Shown here piece by piece: positions 9,435 to 18,080 of a stretch of DNA of 64,000 bases. A program made the position numbers and the translations under genes. The stretch is from Oricola indica. GTDB lineage: Bacteria > Pseudomonadota > Alphaproteobacteria > Rhizobiales > Rhizobiaceae. The DNA is taken from NCBI RefSeq assembly GCF_019966595.1, contig NZ_JAINFJ010000005.1:277924-341923 (forward strand), written 5' to 3'. The notes under the pieces are model-generated. The model was given only the letters and a program-made list of their open reading frames with translations, was not told the DNA's origin and did not search any database. How positions within the stretch are numbered: position 1 is the stretch's first letter; each line of letters begins with the position of its first letter.

Positions 9435-10295
9435 ATGGTATCCGGCAGCACGTTCGACCGGCTTGCAGACGCCTACAACAAGGCGCTCGAACTGGAAAAA
9501 TCCGGCAAGGCGGACGAAGCGGCTGAGCTTTACCGCAAGTGTCTGGAAATCGACCCGTCTGATACATGCGGCGCGTCCGTCCGCCTTGCGTCCCTTGGCC
9601 TCGGCGATGCGCCGGACAAGGCCCCGGACGCCTATGTATCGACGCTGTTCGACCAGCACGCCGAGGTCTTCGACGACATCCTCACCGGCGATCTCGGCTA
9701 TGCCGTACCGATGCAACTGGCCGATATTCTCGGCGGCGATCCTGATCTGAATTTCTCCCGCATGCTCGATCTCGGCTGCGGAACGGGCCTGTCCGGCATG
9801 ATGCTGGGCGAGATATGCGATCACGCGACCGGCGTCGACCTGTCGGAAAAGATGATCGACATGGCCGACGAGCGCGCGGTCTATGACGCGCTGTTCGTCA
9901 ACGAGGCCGTGCATTTCCTTGAAGAGTGGGAGAAGGCACGCAAGACGGAAGAGACGGACGACTACGCGCCGTTCGACCTGATCGTCGCCACGGACGTCTT
10001 GCCCTATATCGGCGCGCTCGAACCGTTCTTTGCCGGTGTCGCATCGAACACGCCCCCCGGTGCCTGCTTTGCCTTCTCCGCCGAAACCATGGATGACGTG
10101 GCGATGGCCGGAAAACCCTGGCGCGTGACCCCCAACCAGCGCTTCGCGCACAGCGCGGACTATCTGAAATCGCTCCTCGATAAATCCGGATTTTCCCGGA
10201 TCACCAGCTTCGAGCCGATCACCGTGCGCAGCGAACAAGGTGCGCCTATACCGGGCTGGCTCGTCGTCGCCTGGAAAGATCAGTCCGGCTTGTAA
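9435..10295 (+). CDS. SAM-dependent methyltransferase with N-terminal TPR-like helices
   Basis: About 286 residues. The first 45 form a TPR-like pair (AYNKALELEKSGKADEAAELYRKCLEIDP), a layout known from a rhizobial group of class I methyltransferases. The SAM-binding motif I is LDLGCGTGLSGMM, followed by the acidic GVDLSEKMI and a DLIVATDVLPYIG motif IV. The substrate is unknown. An in-frame ATG also exists at 9387, adding 16 basic residues, but a TTGACA-like box at 9367-9372 and a purine-rich site before 9435 favour the later start. Its end overlaps mnmD by 16 bp. Confidence 0.75.
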   Translation: MVSGSTFDRLADAYNKALELEKSGKADEAAELYRKCLEIDPSDTCGASVRLASLGLGDAPDKAPDAYVSTLFDQHAEVFDDILTGDLGYAVPMQLADILGGDPDLNFSRMLDLGCGTGLSGMMLGEICDHATGVDLSEKMIDMADERAVYDALFVNEAVHFLEEWEKARKTEETDDYAPFDLIVATDVLPYIGALEPFFAGVASNTPPGACFAFSAETMDDVAMAGKPWRVTPNQRFAHSADYLKSLLDKSGFSRITSFEPITVRSEQGAPIPGWLVVAWKDQSGL

Positions 10296-10978
10296 CCGCG
10301 GATCATCTCGCGCTTGCCCGCATGGCCGGGCCGTTTTTCGACGATGAAACCGGCAGCCTGCAGATTACGCCGCACCCATCCGGCCGCGGTATAGCTGGCG
10401 AAGGTTCCGCCCGCCCGCGTGTGATCGCCGACCGCCTGCATGAGGTCTTCCGACCACATCTCCGGGTTTTTCGACGGTGCGAAACCGTCGAGATACCAGG
10501 CATCGGCGATCCCGCCCCATGCCCGAACGCCGTCCAGGGCAGCGCCGACCACCACGGTCAGGCTCGTCTGCGCATCGAGCCACCAGGTCGCCGGCGCTTC
10601 CGTCAGTTCTGACCAGCGACCGAGCATTTCCCCGGCAAGCGGGGTCAGCACGGGCCAGGGCGAAAGCGCGCGCTCGATCTGTCCGGACGTCATCGGGAAC
10701 GCCTCGAAGGAAACGTAGTGAAGTGCCTGCCCCGGCACACGACATTCCTTCCAGCTTCGCCACGTCTCGAGGAAGTTGAGCCCGGTGCCGAATCCCAGCT
10801 CTCCGATGGTGAAATCGGCAGCGCCATTCCACCGCTCCGGCAACCCGTTGCCGCCCATGAAAACATGATGGCACTCCGCGCGACCGTCGGCCCGCGAATA
10901 GAAATGGTCGCCAAACTGCTGCGAATACGGCATATCGCCGTCGAACCAAGTCACATCGTCCCGTTTCAGATCAGCCAT
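10280..10978 (-). CDS. mnmD: tRNA 5-aminomethyl-2-thiouridine methyltransferase (MnmC methyltransferase half)
   Basis: A 232-residue protein equal to the methyltransferase half of E. coli MnmC, which makes the last methylation of mnm5s2U at tRNA position 34. Signatures are DVTWFDGDMPYSQQFGDHFYS, the SAM motif TIGELGFGTGLNFLETW, and WYLDGFAPSKNPEMW near the catalytic site. Length fits stand-alone MnmD proteins. The ATG at 10976-10978 shares two bases with the start codon of the divergent oxidoreductase. A further in-frame ATG (11011) would extend deeper into that gene. Confidence 0.9.
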   Translation of the reverse strand: MADLKRDDVTWFDGDMPYSQQFGDHFYSRADGRAECHHVFMGGNGLPERWNGAADFTIGELGFGTGLNFLETWRSWKECRVPGQALHYVSFEAFPMTSGQIERALSPWPVLTPLAGEMLGRWSELTEAPATWWLDAQTSLTVVVGAALDGVRAWGGIADAWYLDGFAPSKNPEMWSEDLMQAVGDHTRAGGTFASYTAAGWVRRNLQAAGFIVEKRPGHAGKREMIRGYKPD

Positions 10979-12104
10979 GCCGTCCGTCTCGATTGCCAGT
11001 TCCCGCGACATCGCCATCATAGGCGGCGGAATCGTCGGCCTTTGGACTGCATTCCTCGCCGCGCGGCAAGGGCTTTCGGTCACCCTGCTGGAGAAACGAA
11101 CCATCGGCGCGGGCGCCAGCGGCGGCCTGCTTGGCGCGCTGATGCCGCATCAACCGACCGGCTGGAACGCCAAGAAGCAATTTCAGCTCGACGGTCTTCT
11201 GTCGCTGGAAGCTGAGATCGAGGCTATCGAAAGCCTGACCGGCATGCGGGCCGGGTATCGGCGCTGCGGCCGTCTTATGCCGATCCGCCACGCGGAAAAA
11301 CGCCGGCTGAGCGAGCAATGGGTGCAAGCATCGCAGGAAAGCTGGCCCGCGCCATTTCGATGGCAGGTGACGGACCAGACACCCGATCCGGGCTGGCTGC
11401 CGCAAGATCAGATGCAACACGGCGCCAATATCGACAGCCTGTCGGCCCGGGTCGATCCACGCGCGCTTGTCGCAGCGCTCCATAAGGCCGTCGCCCTGTC
11501 CGGTATCCAAATCCTGGAGAATACCGAAGTCAGTTCGGTCGAGAACGGCGCGATTACCCTGACAGACGGCTCTGTTCTCGCGGCAGGCCGCTCGATCTTG
11601 ACGGCCGGATGGGAGAGTTTTGGCCTGATCGACAGCCTGTCCGGTCGGGGTGTGAAGGGACAGGCGGCGCTGCTTCGCCCAGCCCGGCCCGTGGATCCGT
11701 CGGCGCCGATCCTCTACGACAACGGCACCTATGTCATCGCGCACGAAAACGGCCTTGTCGCCATTGGTTCGACCTCGGAAAACGAGTTCGACGACACCGC
11801 CTCGACCGATGAAAAGCTGGAGGCTGTCATCGCGCATGCCATGGAGATCTGTCCGGCTCTCGAAAACGCAGAGATCATCGAACGATGGGCGGGCATCCGT
11901 CCTCGCGCCGACGGGCGGGAGCCGCTGGTCGGGCCCCTGCCCGGCCGTGACGACCTCCTTGTCGCGACCGGCGGTTTCAAGATCAGCTTCGCCATCGCAC
12001 ATCTGATGGCCAGGGCCGCCCTGATGCAGGCTTGCAGCAAGACACCCAACTTTCTGCCGGACCTGTTCCTGCCGGAAAACCGTCTCAAGCCTCGCTCTGG
12101 CTGA
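10977..12104 (+). CDS. FAD-dependent oxidoreductase equivalent to the MnmC oxidase half
   Basis: A 375-residue DAO-type flavoenzyme. The FAD-binding motif IAIIGGGIVGLWTAFLAARQG is at residues 12-32, followed by the ribose-binding EK; further DAO-fold features are GAGASGGLLGALMPHQ, VDPRALVAAL and the C-terminal WAGIRPRADGREPLVGPLPG. Its place beside mnmD suggests it is the partner that removes the carboxymethyl group from cmnm5U34, as the second half of fused MnmC does. The start codon lies in a CATG palindrome shared with mnmD. The 3-prime end overlaps the photolyase gene by 20 bp. Confidence 0.82.
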   Translation: MPSVSIASSRDIAIIGGGIVGLWTAFLAARQGLSVTLLEKRTIGAGASGGLLGALMPHQPTGWNAKKQFQLDGLLSLEAEIEAIESLTGMRAGYRRCGRLMPIRHAEKRRLSEQWVQASQESWPAPFRWQVTDQTPDPGWLPQDQMQHGANIDSLSARVDPRALVAALHKAVALSGIQILENTEVSSVENGAITLTDGSVLAAGRSILTAGWESFGLIDSLSGRGVKGQAALLRPARPVDPSAPILYDNGTYVIAHENGLVAIGSTSENEFDDTASTDEKLEAVIAHAMEICPALENAEIIERWAGIRPRADGREPLVGPLPGRDDLLVATGGFKISFAIAHLMARAALMQACSKTPNFLPDLFLPENRLKPRSG

Positions 12105-13623
12105 GCGCGCGGAAGAAACGCCGGCTATCCTCGCCGATAGCATCAATCCTGTCTTCGCCCATCTTGTCGAGCGATGTGTAGATCATCCGCATGCGAAGGT
12201 TGTTCCGAAATCGCGGACGGTTCCCGATCAGGAAATTCCAGTAAAGGTAGTTGAACGGACACGCCTTTTCGCCGTTCTTGCGTTTGACCGAGTAGCGGCA
12301 TTTGCCGCAATAATCCGACATCCGGTCGATATAGGCTCCGGACGCGGCATAGGGCTTGGAAGCAACCAACCCGCCATCGGCATGCAGGATCATGCCGACG
12401 ACATTCGGCATCTCCACCCACTCATAGGCGTCGTGATAGACGGCCATATACCAGTCCTGAACCTGTTTGGGGTCGAGGCCGGCGAGAAGCGCGAAATTAC
12501 CGATCACCATCAGCCGCTGGATATGATGCGCATAGGCGTTGTCCAGCGTCTCGGTGATTGCCTGGCGCATGCAGTTCATCTGCGTCTCGCCGGACCAGAA
12601 GTACTCCGGCAGGTCGCGTGTCGCGTCGAGGGCATTCTCCTGCCCATACTCCGGCATCTTCAGCCAGTAGATGCCTCTTATGTACTCCCGCCACCCGATA
12701 ACTTGCCGGACGAAGCCCTCGACCGCATTCAAAGGCGCATCACCGTCATTCCAGGCGGCGATCGCCTTCTCGCAACATTCGCGCGGGTCGAGAAGCCCGC
12801 AATTGATCAGGGCCGAAAGATGCGAATGGTAGAGCAGCGGCTCGCCCTGCTTCATCGCGTCCTGATAGCGCCCGAATTCCGGAAGCGCCTCCGTGACAAA
12901 CCAGTTCAGGTAATGCATCGCCTGCCGGCGGGTCACGGGATAGTTGAACGGCTCGAGCCTGCCGATGTGATCGCCGAACGATCCGTCCACCAGGTCCAGG
13001 ACATCCCGCGTGATATCGTCCACCGCGTAGTGCGGACGTTCGGGAATCGTCGCATCCTCCGGCAGCGGCTCGCGATTGTCCTTGTCGTAGTTCCACTGCC
13101 CGCCTTCGGGGCCGCCATTGGCGTCCATCAGGTAACCGGTCTTTCGACGCATCTCCCGATAGAAATACTCCATGCGCAATTCCTTGCGCCCAGAAGCCCA
13201 GTCAGCGAACTCCGACGCCGTCGCGATGAAGCGCTCATCCGGCCTGAGATCCAGTTCGATGCCCGGTTCGTCCGCCCATGCGCGCTGCATTTCGAGAACG
13301 CGGTACTCAGCGCCCTCGGTGGCGATGACGGTCGAGATGTCGTGCTTCCGGATCGCCTGCCGCAGCGCGTCTGTCAGCGACCGGACATCGCCATCCTGGC
13401 CGAAGTGGCGGTATTCGACCTCATAACCATCGCTGCGCAATCCCTCCGCGAAATGGCGCATGGCCGAAAAGAGGAACGCGATTTTCTTCTTGTGGTGGCG
13501 CACATAGGTCGCCTCCTCGGCGACCTCGCACATCAGGACGATATCGTCTTTCTCAAGCCCCTTCAGGCATGAGAGATCGCGGGACAACTGGTCGCCAAGA
13601 ACGAACCGAAGCGTCTTTCCCAT
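12085..13623 (-). CDS. Iron-sulfur bacterial cryptochrome/photolyase (FeS-BCP, PhrB-type (6-4) photolyase)
   Basis: A 512-residue flavoprotein of the FeS-BCP group, whose known member in Agrobacterium (PhrB) repairs (6-4) photoproducts. The opening LRFVLGDQLS is typical of the group. Four cysteines that would hold a 4Fe-4S cluster are present at 351, 439, 442 and 455 (NCMRQA, DYCGKC, KACPF), one residue off the PhrB numbering, and the WYMAVYHDAYEWVEMPNVVGM region binds FAD. A GAAAGGGG ribosome site precedes the ATG. It is a second photolyase besides the class I enzyme at 60 kb. No promoter like that of the other photolyase was seen. Confidence 0.9.
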   Translation of the reverse strand: MGKTLRFVLGDQLSRDLSCLKGLEKDDIVLMCEVAEEATYVRHHKKKIAFLFSAMRHFAEGLRSDGYEVEYRHFGQDGDVRSLTDALRQAIRKHDISTVIATEGAEYRVLEMQRAWADEPGIELDLRPDERFIATASEFADWASGRKELRMEYFYREMRRKTGYLMDANGGPEGGQWNYDKDNREPLPEDATIPERPHYAVDDITRDVLDLVDGSFGDHIGRLEPFNYPVTRRQAMHYLNWFVTEALPEFGRYQDAMKQGEPLLYHSHLSALINCGLLDPRECCEKAIAAWNDGDAPLNAVEGFVRQVIGWREYIRGIYWLKMPEYGQENALDATRDLPEYFWSGETQMNCMRQAITETLDNAYAHHIQRLMVIGNFALLAGLDPKQVQDWYMAVYHDAYEWVEMPNVVGMILHADGGLVASKPYAASGAYIDRMSDYCGKCRYSVKRKNGEKACPFNYLYWNFLIGNRPRFRNNLRMRMIYTSLDKMGEDRIDAIGEDSRRFFRALSQSEA

Positions 13624-13683
13624 CGAGAACCCCTTTCACCGGGCTCTACGGCAAGGGGCATGCGCCGGTTCACGAAACGCATG

Positions 13684-13719
13684 AAAAAACCGCCGGAAGC
13701 GTCTGCTTTCCGGCGGTTT
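13684..13719 (-). terminator. Rho-independent terminator of tig
   Basis: On the minus strand, ACCGCCGGAA and TTCCGGCGGT form a 10-bp stem around a short loop, followed by a run of six Ts, 22 bp after the tig stop codon. T-rich sequence on the other side may make it work both ways. Confidence 0.85.
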
Positions 13720-13740
13720 ATCGATCGGCTGAAACTCAGC

Positions 13741-15222
13741 TTATTCGCTGGCTTCTTCAGCCTTTTTCTTTTTCGGCGCGGCCTTCTTGGCGGGCTTTTC
13801 CGCGTCGGTCGCGGCGTCGTCCTTCTTGGCGGCGGCTTTCTTCGGCGCCGCCTTCTTCTTCGCCGGCTTGGCCTCGGCGGTCTCTTCCTCGTCATCGGCC
13901 ATCAGCTCTTCCTTGCTGACGGTCTTGTCGGTGACGGAAACCTGCTCGAGCAGGTGATCGACGGTTTTCTCCTCGAAGATCGGCGCGCGCAGATTGGCGA
14001 CCGCGTCCGGGTTCTTCTTGAAGAATTCGAAGACCTGCTGTTCCTGGCCCGGATACTGGCGAACCTGGTTCATGACAGCCTGCTGCAGTTCCTGCTCGCT
14101 GACGGTCACGCCGGCCTGCTCGCCGATCTCGGACAGGACGAGACCGAGACGCACGCGGCGTTCGGCGAGACGCATATATTCCTCGCGCGCCTCGTCCTCG
14201 GTCGTGTCCTCATCCTCGAAGGTCTTGCCGGCTTCCTGCAGATCGTTGGAGATCTGCGCCCAGATATTGTTGAACTCCGCATCGACCAGCTTGGACGGCG
14301 AGTCGAACTTGTACTCTTCGTCCAGCGCGTCGAGAAGCTGGCGCTTGACCTTCTGGCGGGTCATCGAACCGTACTGACTCTCGATCTGCTCGCGAACGAC
14401 CTCGCGAAGGCGTTCCGCGCTCTCGATGCCAAGCTTTGTGGCAAGTTCGTCGTCGATGACGATCTCGCCGGCGCTCGCCACATCCTTGACGGTCACGTCG
14501 AAGGTGGCTTCCTTGCCGGCCAGGTGCGCCGCACCGTAATCCTCGGGGAACGTCACCTTGACCTGAGTCTCGTCGCCGGCCTTCTTGCCGACGAGCTGCT
14601 CTTCGAAGCCCGGAATGAACTGGCCCGAGCCGAGCACGAGATTGGCGTCCGTATCGGTGCCGCCCTCGAAGGCCTCGCCGTCGACCTTGCCGACATAGTC
14701 CATCGTCACGCGGTCGCCGTTCTCGGCCTTGCCCTTCTTGGAGGTGTATTCGACCGCCGACTGGGCGATGCGCTTGACCTGCTCCTCGACTTCCTCGTCC
14801 GGAATGTCGACCACTTCACGAGTGACCTTGATGGAGGAGAAATCCTTGACCTCGATCGGCGGGATGATTTCGTACTTCATCGAGAATTCGAAATCGGCGT
14901 CGCCGGTCAGGACCTTTTCGGCTTCCTTCTCGTCCTCGGTCATGTCGATTTCCGGCTGCGTGGCGGATTTCTCACCACGTTCGGAAAGCAGGGAGCGAGG
15001 CGTCTCGTTCAGGATTTCGTTGACGATTTCCGCCATGAAGGACTTGCCGTACATCTTGCGCAGATGGCCGACCGGCACCTTTCCGGGCCGGAATCCCTTG
15101 AGCTGCACCTTGCCCTTGGCGTCTTCCAGGCGCTCGCCCAGCTTGGACTGAAGGTCTTCCTTCGGGATGACGACCTTGATTTCGCGTTTCAGCCCTTCAT
15201 TGAGGGTTTCGCTTACCTGCAT
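13741..15222 (-). CDS. tig: Trigger factor, ribosome-bound chaperone and prolyl isomerase
   Basis: Trigger factor binds ribosomal protein L23 at the tunnel exit and shields nascent chains. The 493 residues show the ribosome-docking signature [17 protein letters not shown] (about 44-60), an FKBP-type isomerase domain ([21 protein letters not shown] and [15 protein letters not shown], about 160-245) and the helical C-domain. The last 50 residues are an Ala/Lys/Pro-rich tail, longer than in E. coli but common in rhizobia. It is monocistronic, with its own terminator and an adjacent tRNA-Leu gene upstream. Confidence 0.95.
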   Translation of the reverse strand: MQVSETLNEGLKREIKVVIPKEDLQSKLGERLEDAKGKVQLKGFRPGKVPVGHLRKMYGKSFMAEIVNEILNETPRSLLSERGEKSATQPEIDMTEDEKEAEKVLTGDADFEFSMKYEIIPPIEVKDFSSIKVTREVVDIPDEEVEEQVKRIAQSAVEYTSKKGKAENGDRVTMDYVGKVDGEAFEGGTDTDANLVLGSGQFIPGFEEQLVGKKAGDETQVKVTFPEDYGAAHLAGKEATFDVTVKDVASAGEIVIDDELATKLGIESAERLREVVREQIESQYGSMTRQKVKRQLLDALDEEYKFDSPSKLVDAEFNNIWAQISNDLQEAGKTFEDEDTTEDEAREEYMRLAERRVRLGLVLSEIGEQAGVTVSEQELQQAVMNQVRQYPGQEQQVFEFFKKNPDAVANLRAPIFEEKTVDHLLEQVSVTDKTVSKEELMADDEEETAEAKPAKKKAAPKKAAAKKDDAATDAEKPAKKAAPKKKKAEEASE

Positions 15223-15301
15223 TGTTCAACCTTCATTTTCTTGCCGCCTGCATCCGCGTGCGCGGATCGCATGGCCTTGGTTGCCTTCCCCGACGGGATG
15301 G

Positions 15302-15386
15302 TGGTGCGGATAGAGGGAGTCGAACCCCCACGCCTTGCGGCGCTGGAACCTAAATCCAGTGCGTCTACCAGTTCCGCCATATCCGC
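15302..15386 (-). tRNA. tRNA-Leu (anticodon TAG)
   Basis: An 85-nt class II tRNA on the minus strand. Acceptor GCGGATA pairs with TATCCGC, CCA is encoded, the variable arm is long, and the anticodon stem CTGGA/TCCAG encloses TTTAGGT, giving UAG. It lies 80 bp upstream of tig in the same orientation. Confidence 0.95.
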
Positions 15387-15497
15387 AGTGTTCGTGGACA
15401 TGACGAGCATGCCGCTTGATCGGGCGTCTATAGCACCGCTCGCGCGCCGATCAATGAAAAAATGCCCGGATTCGCGCCACCGCAGCGTCCGCAATGC

Positions 15498-16076
15498 CTA
15501 AAAAAGGCGTTCCGTGAAGATGGTTTCTCCGTCCTGCCGAAGCGCCTTGATCTGTGCCCTGCCGTCATCGGCGACCGCCACGACGATTTCGGTCACCGCA
15601 CGGTCACGCATTCTCTCCTCGATTTCAGGCGCAACGTGTTCCGGCGTGTAGAACCGTTCGATGCCGTACAGAACGAATGCCGGCGTGTTGGTCGACGCCA
15701 TGCGGAAACGGGTTTCACCACGAATCCAGACGTCGCCATCCGCACGGTCGTCCGGCAGGCTTCCCACGACCGCCTCCTTCGCGGTCCAGAAACCGTCATC
15801 GTCCTCCTCCACACGAACGAAGATGGTCGTGCCGGAATCGAAATAGTCGACGACCTGGTCCTTGTAGAGCAGCGGCGGGATGCTCGAGATCAAGTAGTTG
15901 AGGCGCACATAGCGACCGCGCAGCAGATCGCGAGGGTCGATCGGTTCCGTCTTGAGAACGATTTCGTGCCCGTCGCGCAGGATCGCCGCGCGATCGGCAA
16001 TCATCCAGCCGAGAACGCCGCACAACGCGACAACGGATGCCAGCGCGGACGCGAGAAGAAAGGGCTTCCTATGCAT
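15498..16076 (-). CDS. GDYXXLXY-type membrane-anchored protein
   Basis: A 192-residue protein with one N-terminal membrane helix (residues 6-26) and a mainly beta extracytoplasmic part. It carries the family motif as RGRYVRLNY (residues 53-61), preceded by EPIDPRDLL, and the repeat-like LYGIERFYTPE. This family usually lies beside DUF2157 membrane proteins, as here, with an 8-bp gene overlap, so the two products probably act together. No biochemical role is known. Confidence 0.8.
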   Translation of the reverse strand: MHRKPFLLASALASVVALCGVLGWMIADRAAILRDGHEIVLKTEPIDPRDLLRGRYVRLNYLISSIPPLLYKDQVVDYFDSGTTIFVRVEEDDDGFWTAKEAVVGSLPDDRADGDVWIRGETRFRMASTNTPAFVLYGIERFYTPEHVAPEIEERMRDRAVTEIVVAVADDGRAQIKALRQDGETIFTERLF

Positions 16077-17253
16077 TGGTTGCCTCCTTCGACTTTCGCG
16101 CCTTCCACAACCGCTCCAGCCGGTAGACCACGAAGGCGATCACCGCGAGGACGAGACCGAGCGCCAGGAAGAAGCCGGACGTCCCGAGCATCGAATAGAC
16201 GGTCTCCCCATAGACGATGAACACCTCGCCGACGAAGACCACATAGGAAATGTAGCGGATGACCCGCCTGTCCCGGCCATACGCATAAAGCGCGGCGAGA
16301 ACGAAAATGACGGCCAGGCACGAAACCACGATCAGCCCGGCATCCGTGTCCAGTTCTCCGTGCAGGAAGGCGATGGAAAGCAGCCCGACGGCGAATTGCC
16401 CGCCCGCGCGCTTCGCGGAGAGAGGCGATATGCGGTTCGCCACCTCGGGCAGGAACCGCCCGGCGAGGATCGCGACCAGCGACAACACGTAGATAGCCAC
16501 CCAGACCGCGATGCGGACTTCGGGCGGGATCGAATCGTAGAGATCGGCGACATATTTCAGCACTTCCCAGGCAAACGGCACCAGCCCGACAAGTCCCGCG
16601 AGATAGAGGACGCGCCTGAGCCACCGGGCCTTTGTCAAAATCGCGAAGGCGATGCCCGCCCCGATGGAGATGGCGAAGACCAGGAATTGCAGGGACAACA
16701 GGTTGCCCGCTTGCGGACCCTCGAGATGCCAATAGGTGATCCAGCCTGCGGCAACCGCGACCAGCGCGCGCGACCGGACCGCGAAGCCCGACAAGCCCAG
16801 CCCCGCCGCATAAAGCAGGGCGGCGTCCCGAGTGTCTCCAGAAATGTGGTACATCTGCCCGACAAGCGCCACGCCGCCGATGAATGCCGCGCCGCCAACC
16901 AGATAAAACGCTTCCTCGACGAGCGTCCGGCGCAGACCGAAACGCTGCCGGACGAACGCTCCGCCAAGATATCCGAACGCGACGATCGCCATCACACCGG
17001 ACACCCGAACGAGCCTCGGAACGTACTCCCAGTTCGCTGCAACAAAAATCAGCACCGCGGCCGCAATGGAGATCGCGGCAAAGAACGCGACGACCTGGAA
17101 GAACGAGAAACGCCGCGCCGATTTGGTGGCGTGCGAGCCCCGCGCACGCGCCATTCCGGCGCCAATGTCGTCGCGAAGTCGCGTCGCGGTCTCGGCATCG
17201 ACCACGCCACGCTTTTCCCAGTCCTCGATCTGTCTTTCGATCAGCGTCGCCAC
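16069..17253 (-). CDS. DUF2157 polytopic membrane protein
   Basis: An integral membrane protein with about ten predicted hydrophobic segments after a cytoplasmic N-terminal helix (LIERQIEDWEKRGVVDAETATRLR), which is the DUF2157 hallmark. It is the upstream partner of the GDYXXLXY protein. The start is uncertain: the frame is open to a TTG at 17307, but a GTG at 17251-17253 follows an AGGAC site and gives the usual length, so that start is used (about 394 residues). Function unknown. Confidence 0.75.
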   Translation of the reverse strand: MATLIERQIEDWEKRGVVDAETATRLRDDIGAGMARARGSHATKSARRFSFFQVVAFFAAISIAAAVLIFVAANWEYVPRLVRVSGVMAIVAFGYLGGAFVRQRFGLRRTLVEEAFYLVGGAAFIGGVALVGQMYHISGDTRDAALLYAAGLGLSGFAVRSRALVAVAAGWITYWHLEGPQAGNLLSLQFLVFAISIGAGIAFAILTKARWLRRVLYLAGLVGLVPFAWEVLKYVADLYDSIPPEVRIAVWVAIYVLSLVAILAGRFLPEVANRISPLSAKRAGGQFAVGLLSIAFLHGELDTDAGLIVVSCLAVIFVLAALYAYGRDRRVIRYISYVVFVGEVFIVYGETVYSMLGTSGFFLALGLVLAVIAFVVYRLERLWKARKSKEATNA

Positions 17254-17331
17254 AGCGCGAAAAGTCCTGTTTTTCAGATGTTTATCACCATGGTGAAGTT
17301 TTACCAAGAACCCCGAAACACAGCTATTTCA

Positions 17332-17376
17332 TGCAATGCACAAAACGCATGGGTGCTATGCAATTTCATCGCTTAT
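17332..17376 (+). promoter_or_regulatory. Palindromic upstream element of the first DUF1127 gene
   Basis: TGCAATGCACAA at 17332-17343 contains the palindrome TGCA-A-TGCA, and GCTTAT lies 39 bp after its start (17371-17376). The same two blocks at exactly the same spacing stand before the second DUF1127 gene, so this is probably a shared operator or promoter. The binding factor is not known; LysR-type VtlR controls DUF1127 genes in Brucella, which makes it one candidate by inference. Confidence 0.5.
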
Positions 17377-17449
17377 TTTTTCAGCACGAAGTGCCTATCT
17401 ACGCGCCATTGCAAGAACAAGAACAGATCATCACGACAAGGACAAGACC

Positions 17450-17596
17450 ATGAACTTCGTACGCTCTTTCTCCGAATGGCGCCGCTACCGTGCAACCTGC
17501 ACCGAGCTCAACAAGCTGACGGCCCGCGAACTGAACGACCTCGGCATCAACCGTGGCGATATCCCGTTCGTCGCGCGCAAAGTCACCCGCGCCTGA
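17450..17596 (+). CDS. DUF1127 mini-protein (CcaF1-like), copy 1
   Basis: A 48-residue basic protein, nearly all DUF1127: MNFVRSFSEWRRYRATC, then ELNKLTARELNDLGINRGDI. It is paralogous to the gene at 17.9 kb. In Rhodobacter, a DUF1127 protein (CcaF1) binds RNA and acts with the CCUCCUCCC-motif sRNAs encoded just downstream; here too a CTCCTCCC hairpin follows. The ATG was chosen by alignment with copy 2; the open frame further upstream falls in the regulatory region. Confidence 0.88.
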   Translation: MNFVRSFSEWRRYRATCTELNKLTARELNDLGINRGDIPFVARKVTRA

Positions 17597-17656
17597 GGCA
17601 TACCACCGAATTCCGTCGGGCCTTCTTTCTCCCGGGCCTGGACGGCGCAGGACGCG

Positions 17657-17684
17657 CGACCCGATCTCCTCCCTCCAGGGGTCG
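17657..17684 (+). ncRNA. Candidate CcsR/cuckoo-type hairpin with CTCCTCCC loop, locus 1
   Basis: A 6-bp stem, CGACCC/GGGTCG, closes a 16-base loop carrying CTCCTCCCTCC, an anti-Shine-Dalgarno sequence. It lies 60 bp after the DUF1127 stop and before a strong terminator, so it is probably processed from the mRNA 3-prime end. Only one such hairpin is clear here, compared with three in locus 2. Confidence 0.55.
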
Positions 17685-17701
17685 CCGCTCCGAATAAAAG
17701 C

Positions 17702-17744
17702 CACCCGCTGCCGGTTACCGGCGGCGGGTGTTTTTTTGACGGTG
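17702..17744 (+). terminator. Rho-independent terminator of DUF1127 locus 1
   Basis: CACCCGCTGCCGG pairs with CCGGCGGCGGGTG around a TTA loop, followed by seven Ts. Confidence 0.9.
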
Positions 17745-17785
17745 CGAAGCGGGCCGCGCAGAATGGTCCATTCGTCCCGCTTTGT

Positions 17786-17830
17786 GCATTGCACAATATG
17801 CATAGCTGCGTTGCAGCATCGACGCTTATC
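17786..17830 (+). promoter_or_regulatory. Palindromic upstream element of the second DUF1127 gene
   Basis: TGCATTGCACAA at 17786-17797, with GCTTAT at 17825-17830. Palindrome, block order and the 39-bp spacing match the element before copy 1, and both end about 110 bp before their start codons. Confidence 0.5.
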
Positions 17831-17908
17831 AAATCGGTTAGAATGACTATCTTGGGGTCACAACAACAAAAACAAAAACACGAACGACCCCAAGCCCACG
17901 AAGTGGAT

Positions 17909-18061
17909 ATGAAAATGAACCTCGTACGCTCTTTCAACGAATGGCGCCGCTACCGCGAGACCAGCCTTGAATTGAAACGCCTCTCCGGCCGCGAGCTGGA
18001 GGACATCGGTTTCGCCCGCGGCGATATCGCCAGCGTCGCCCGCCGCGCAGCCCGCGCCTAA
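17909..18061 (+). CDS. DUF1127 mini-protein (CcaF1-like), copy 2
   Basis: A 50-residue basic DUF1127 protein starting MKMNLVRSFNEWRRYRE and ending RGDIASVARRAARA. About two thirds of its positions match copy 1. An AAGTGGA ribosome site stands 2-8 bases before the first of two close ATGs. Three CCTCCTCCC hairpins follow directly, which is the arrangement of the RSP_6037 (CcaF1)-CcsR1-4 operon of Rhodobacter sphaeroides. A role in RNA binding or sRNA turnover is inferred from that case only. Confidence 0.9.
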   Translation: MKMNLVRSFNEWRRYRETSLELKRLSGRELEDIGFARGDIASVARRAARA

Positions 18062-18080
18062 GACGAAAACAGTTTCCGTC

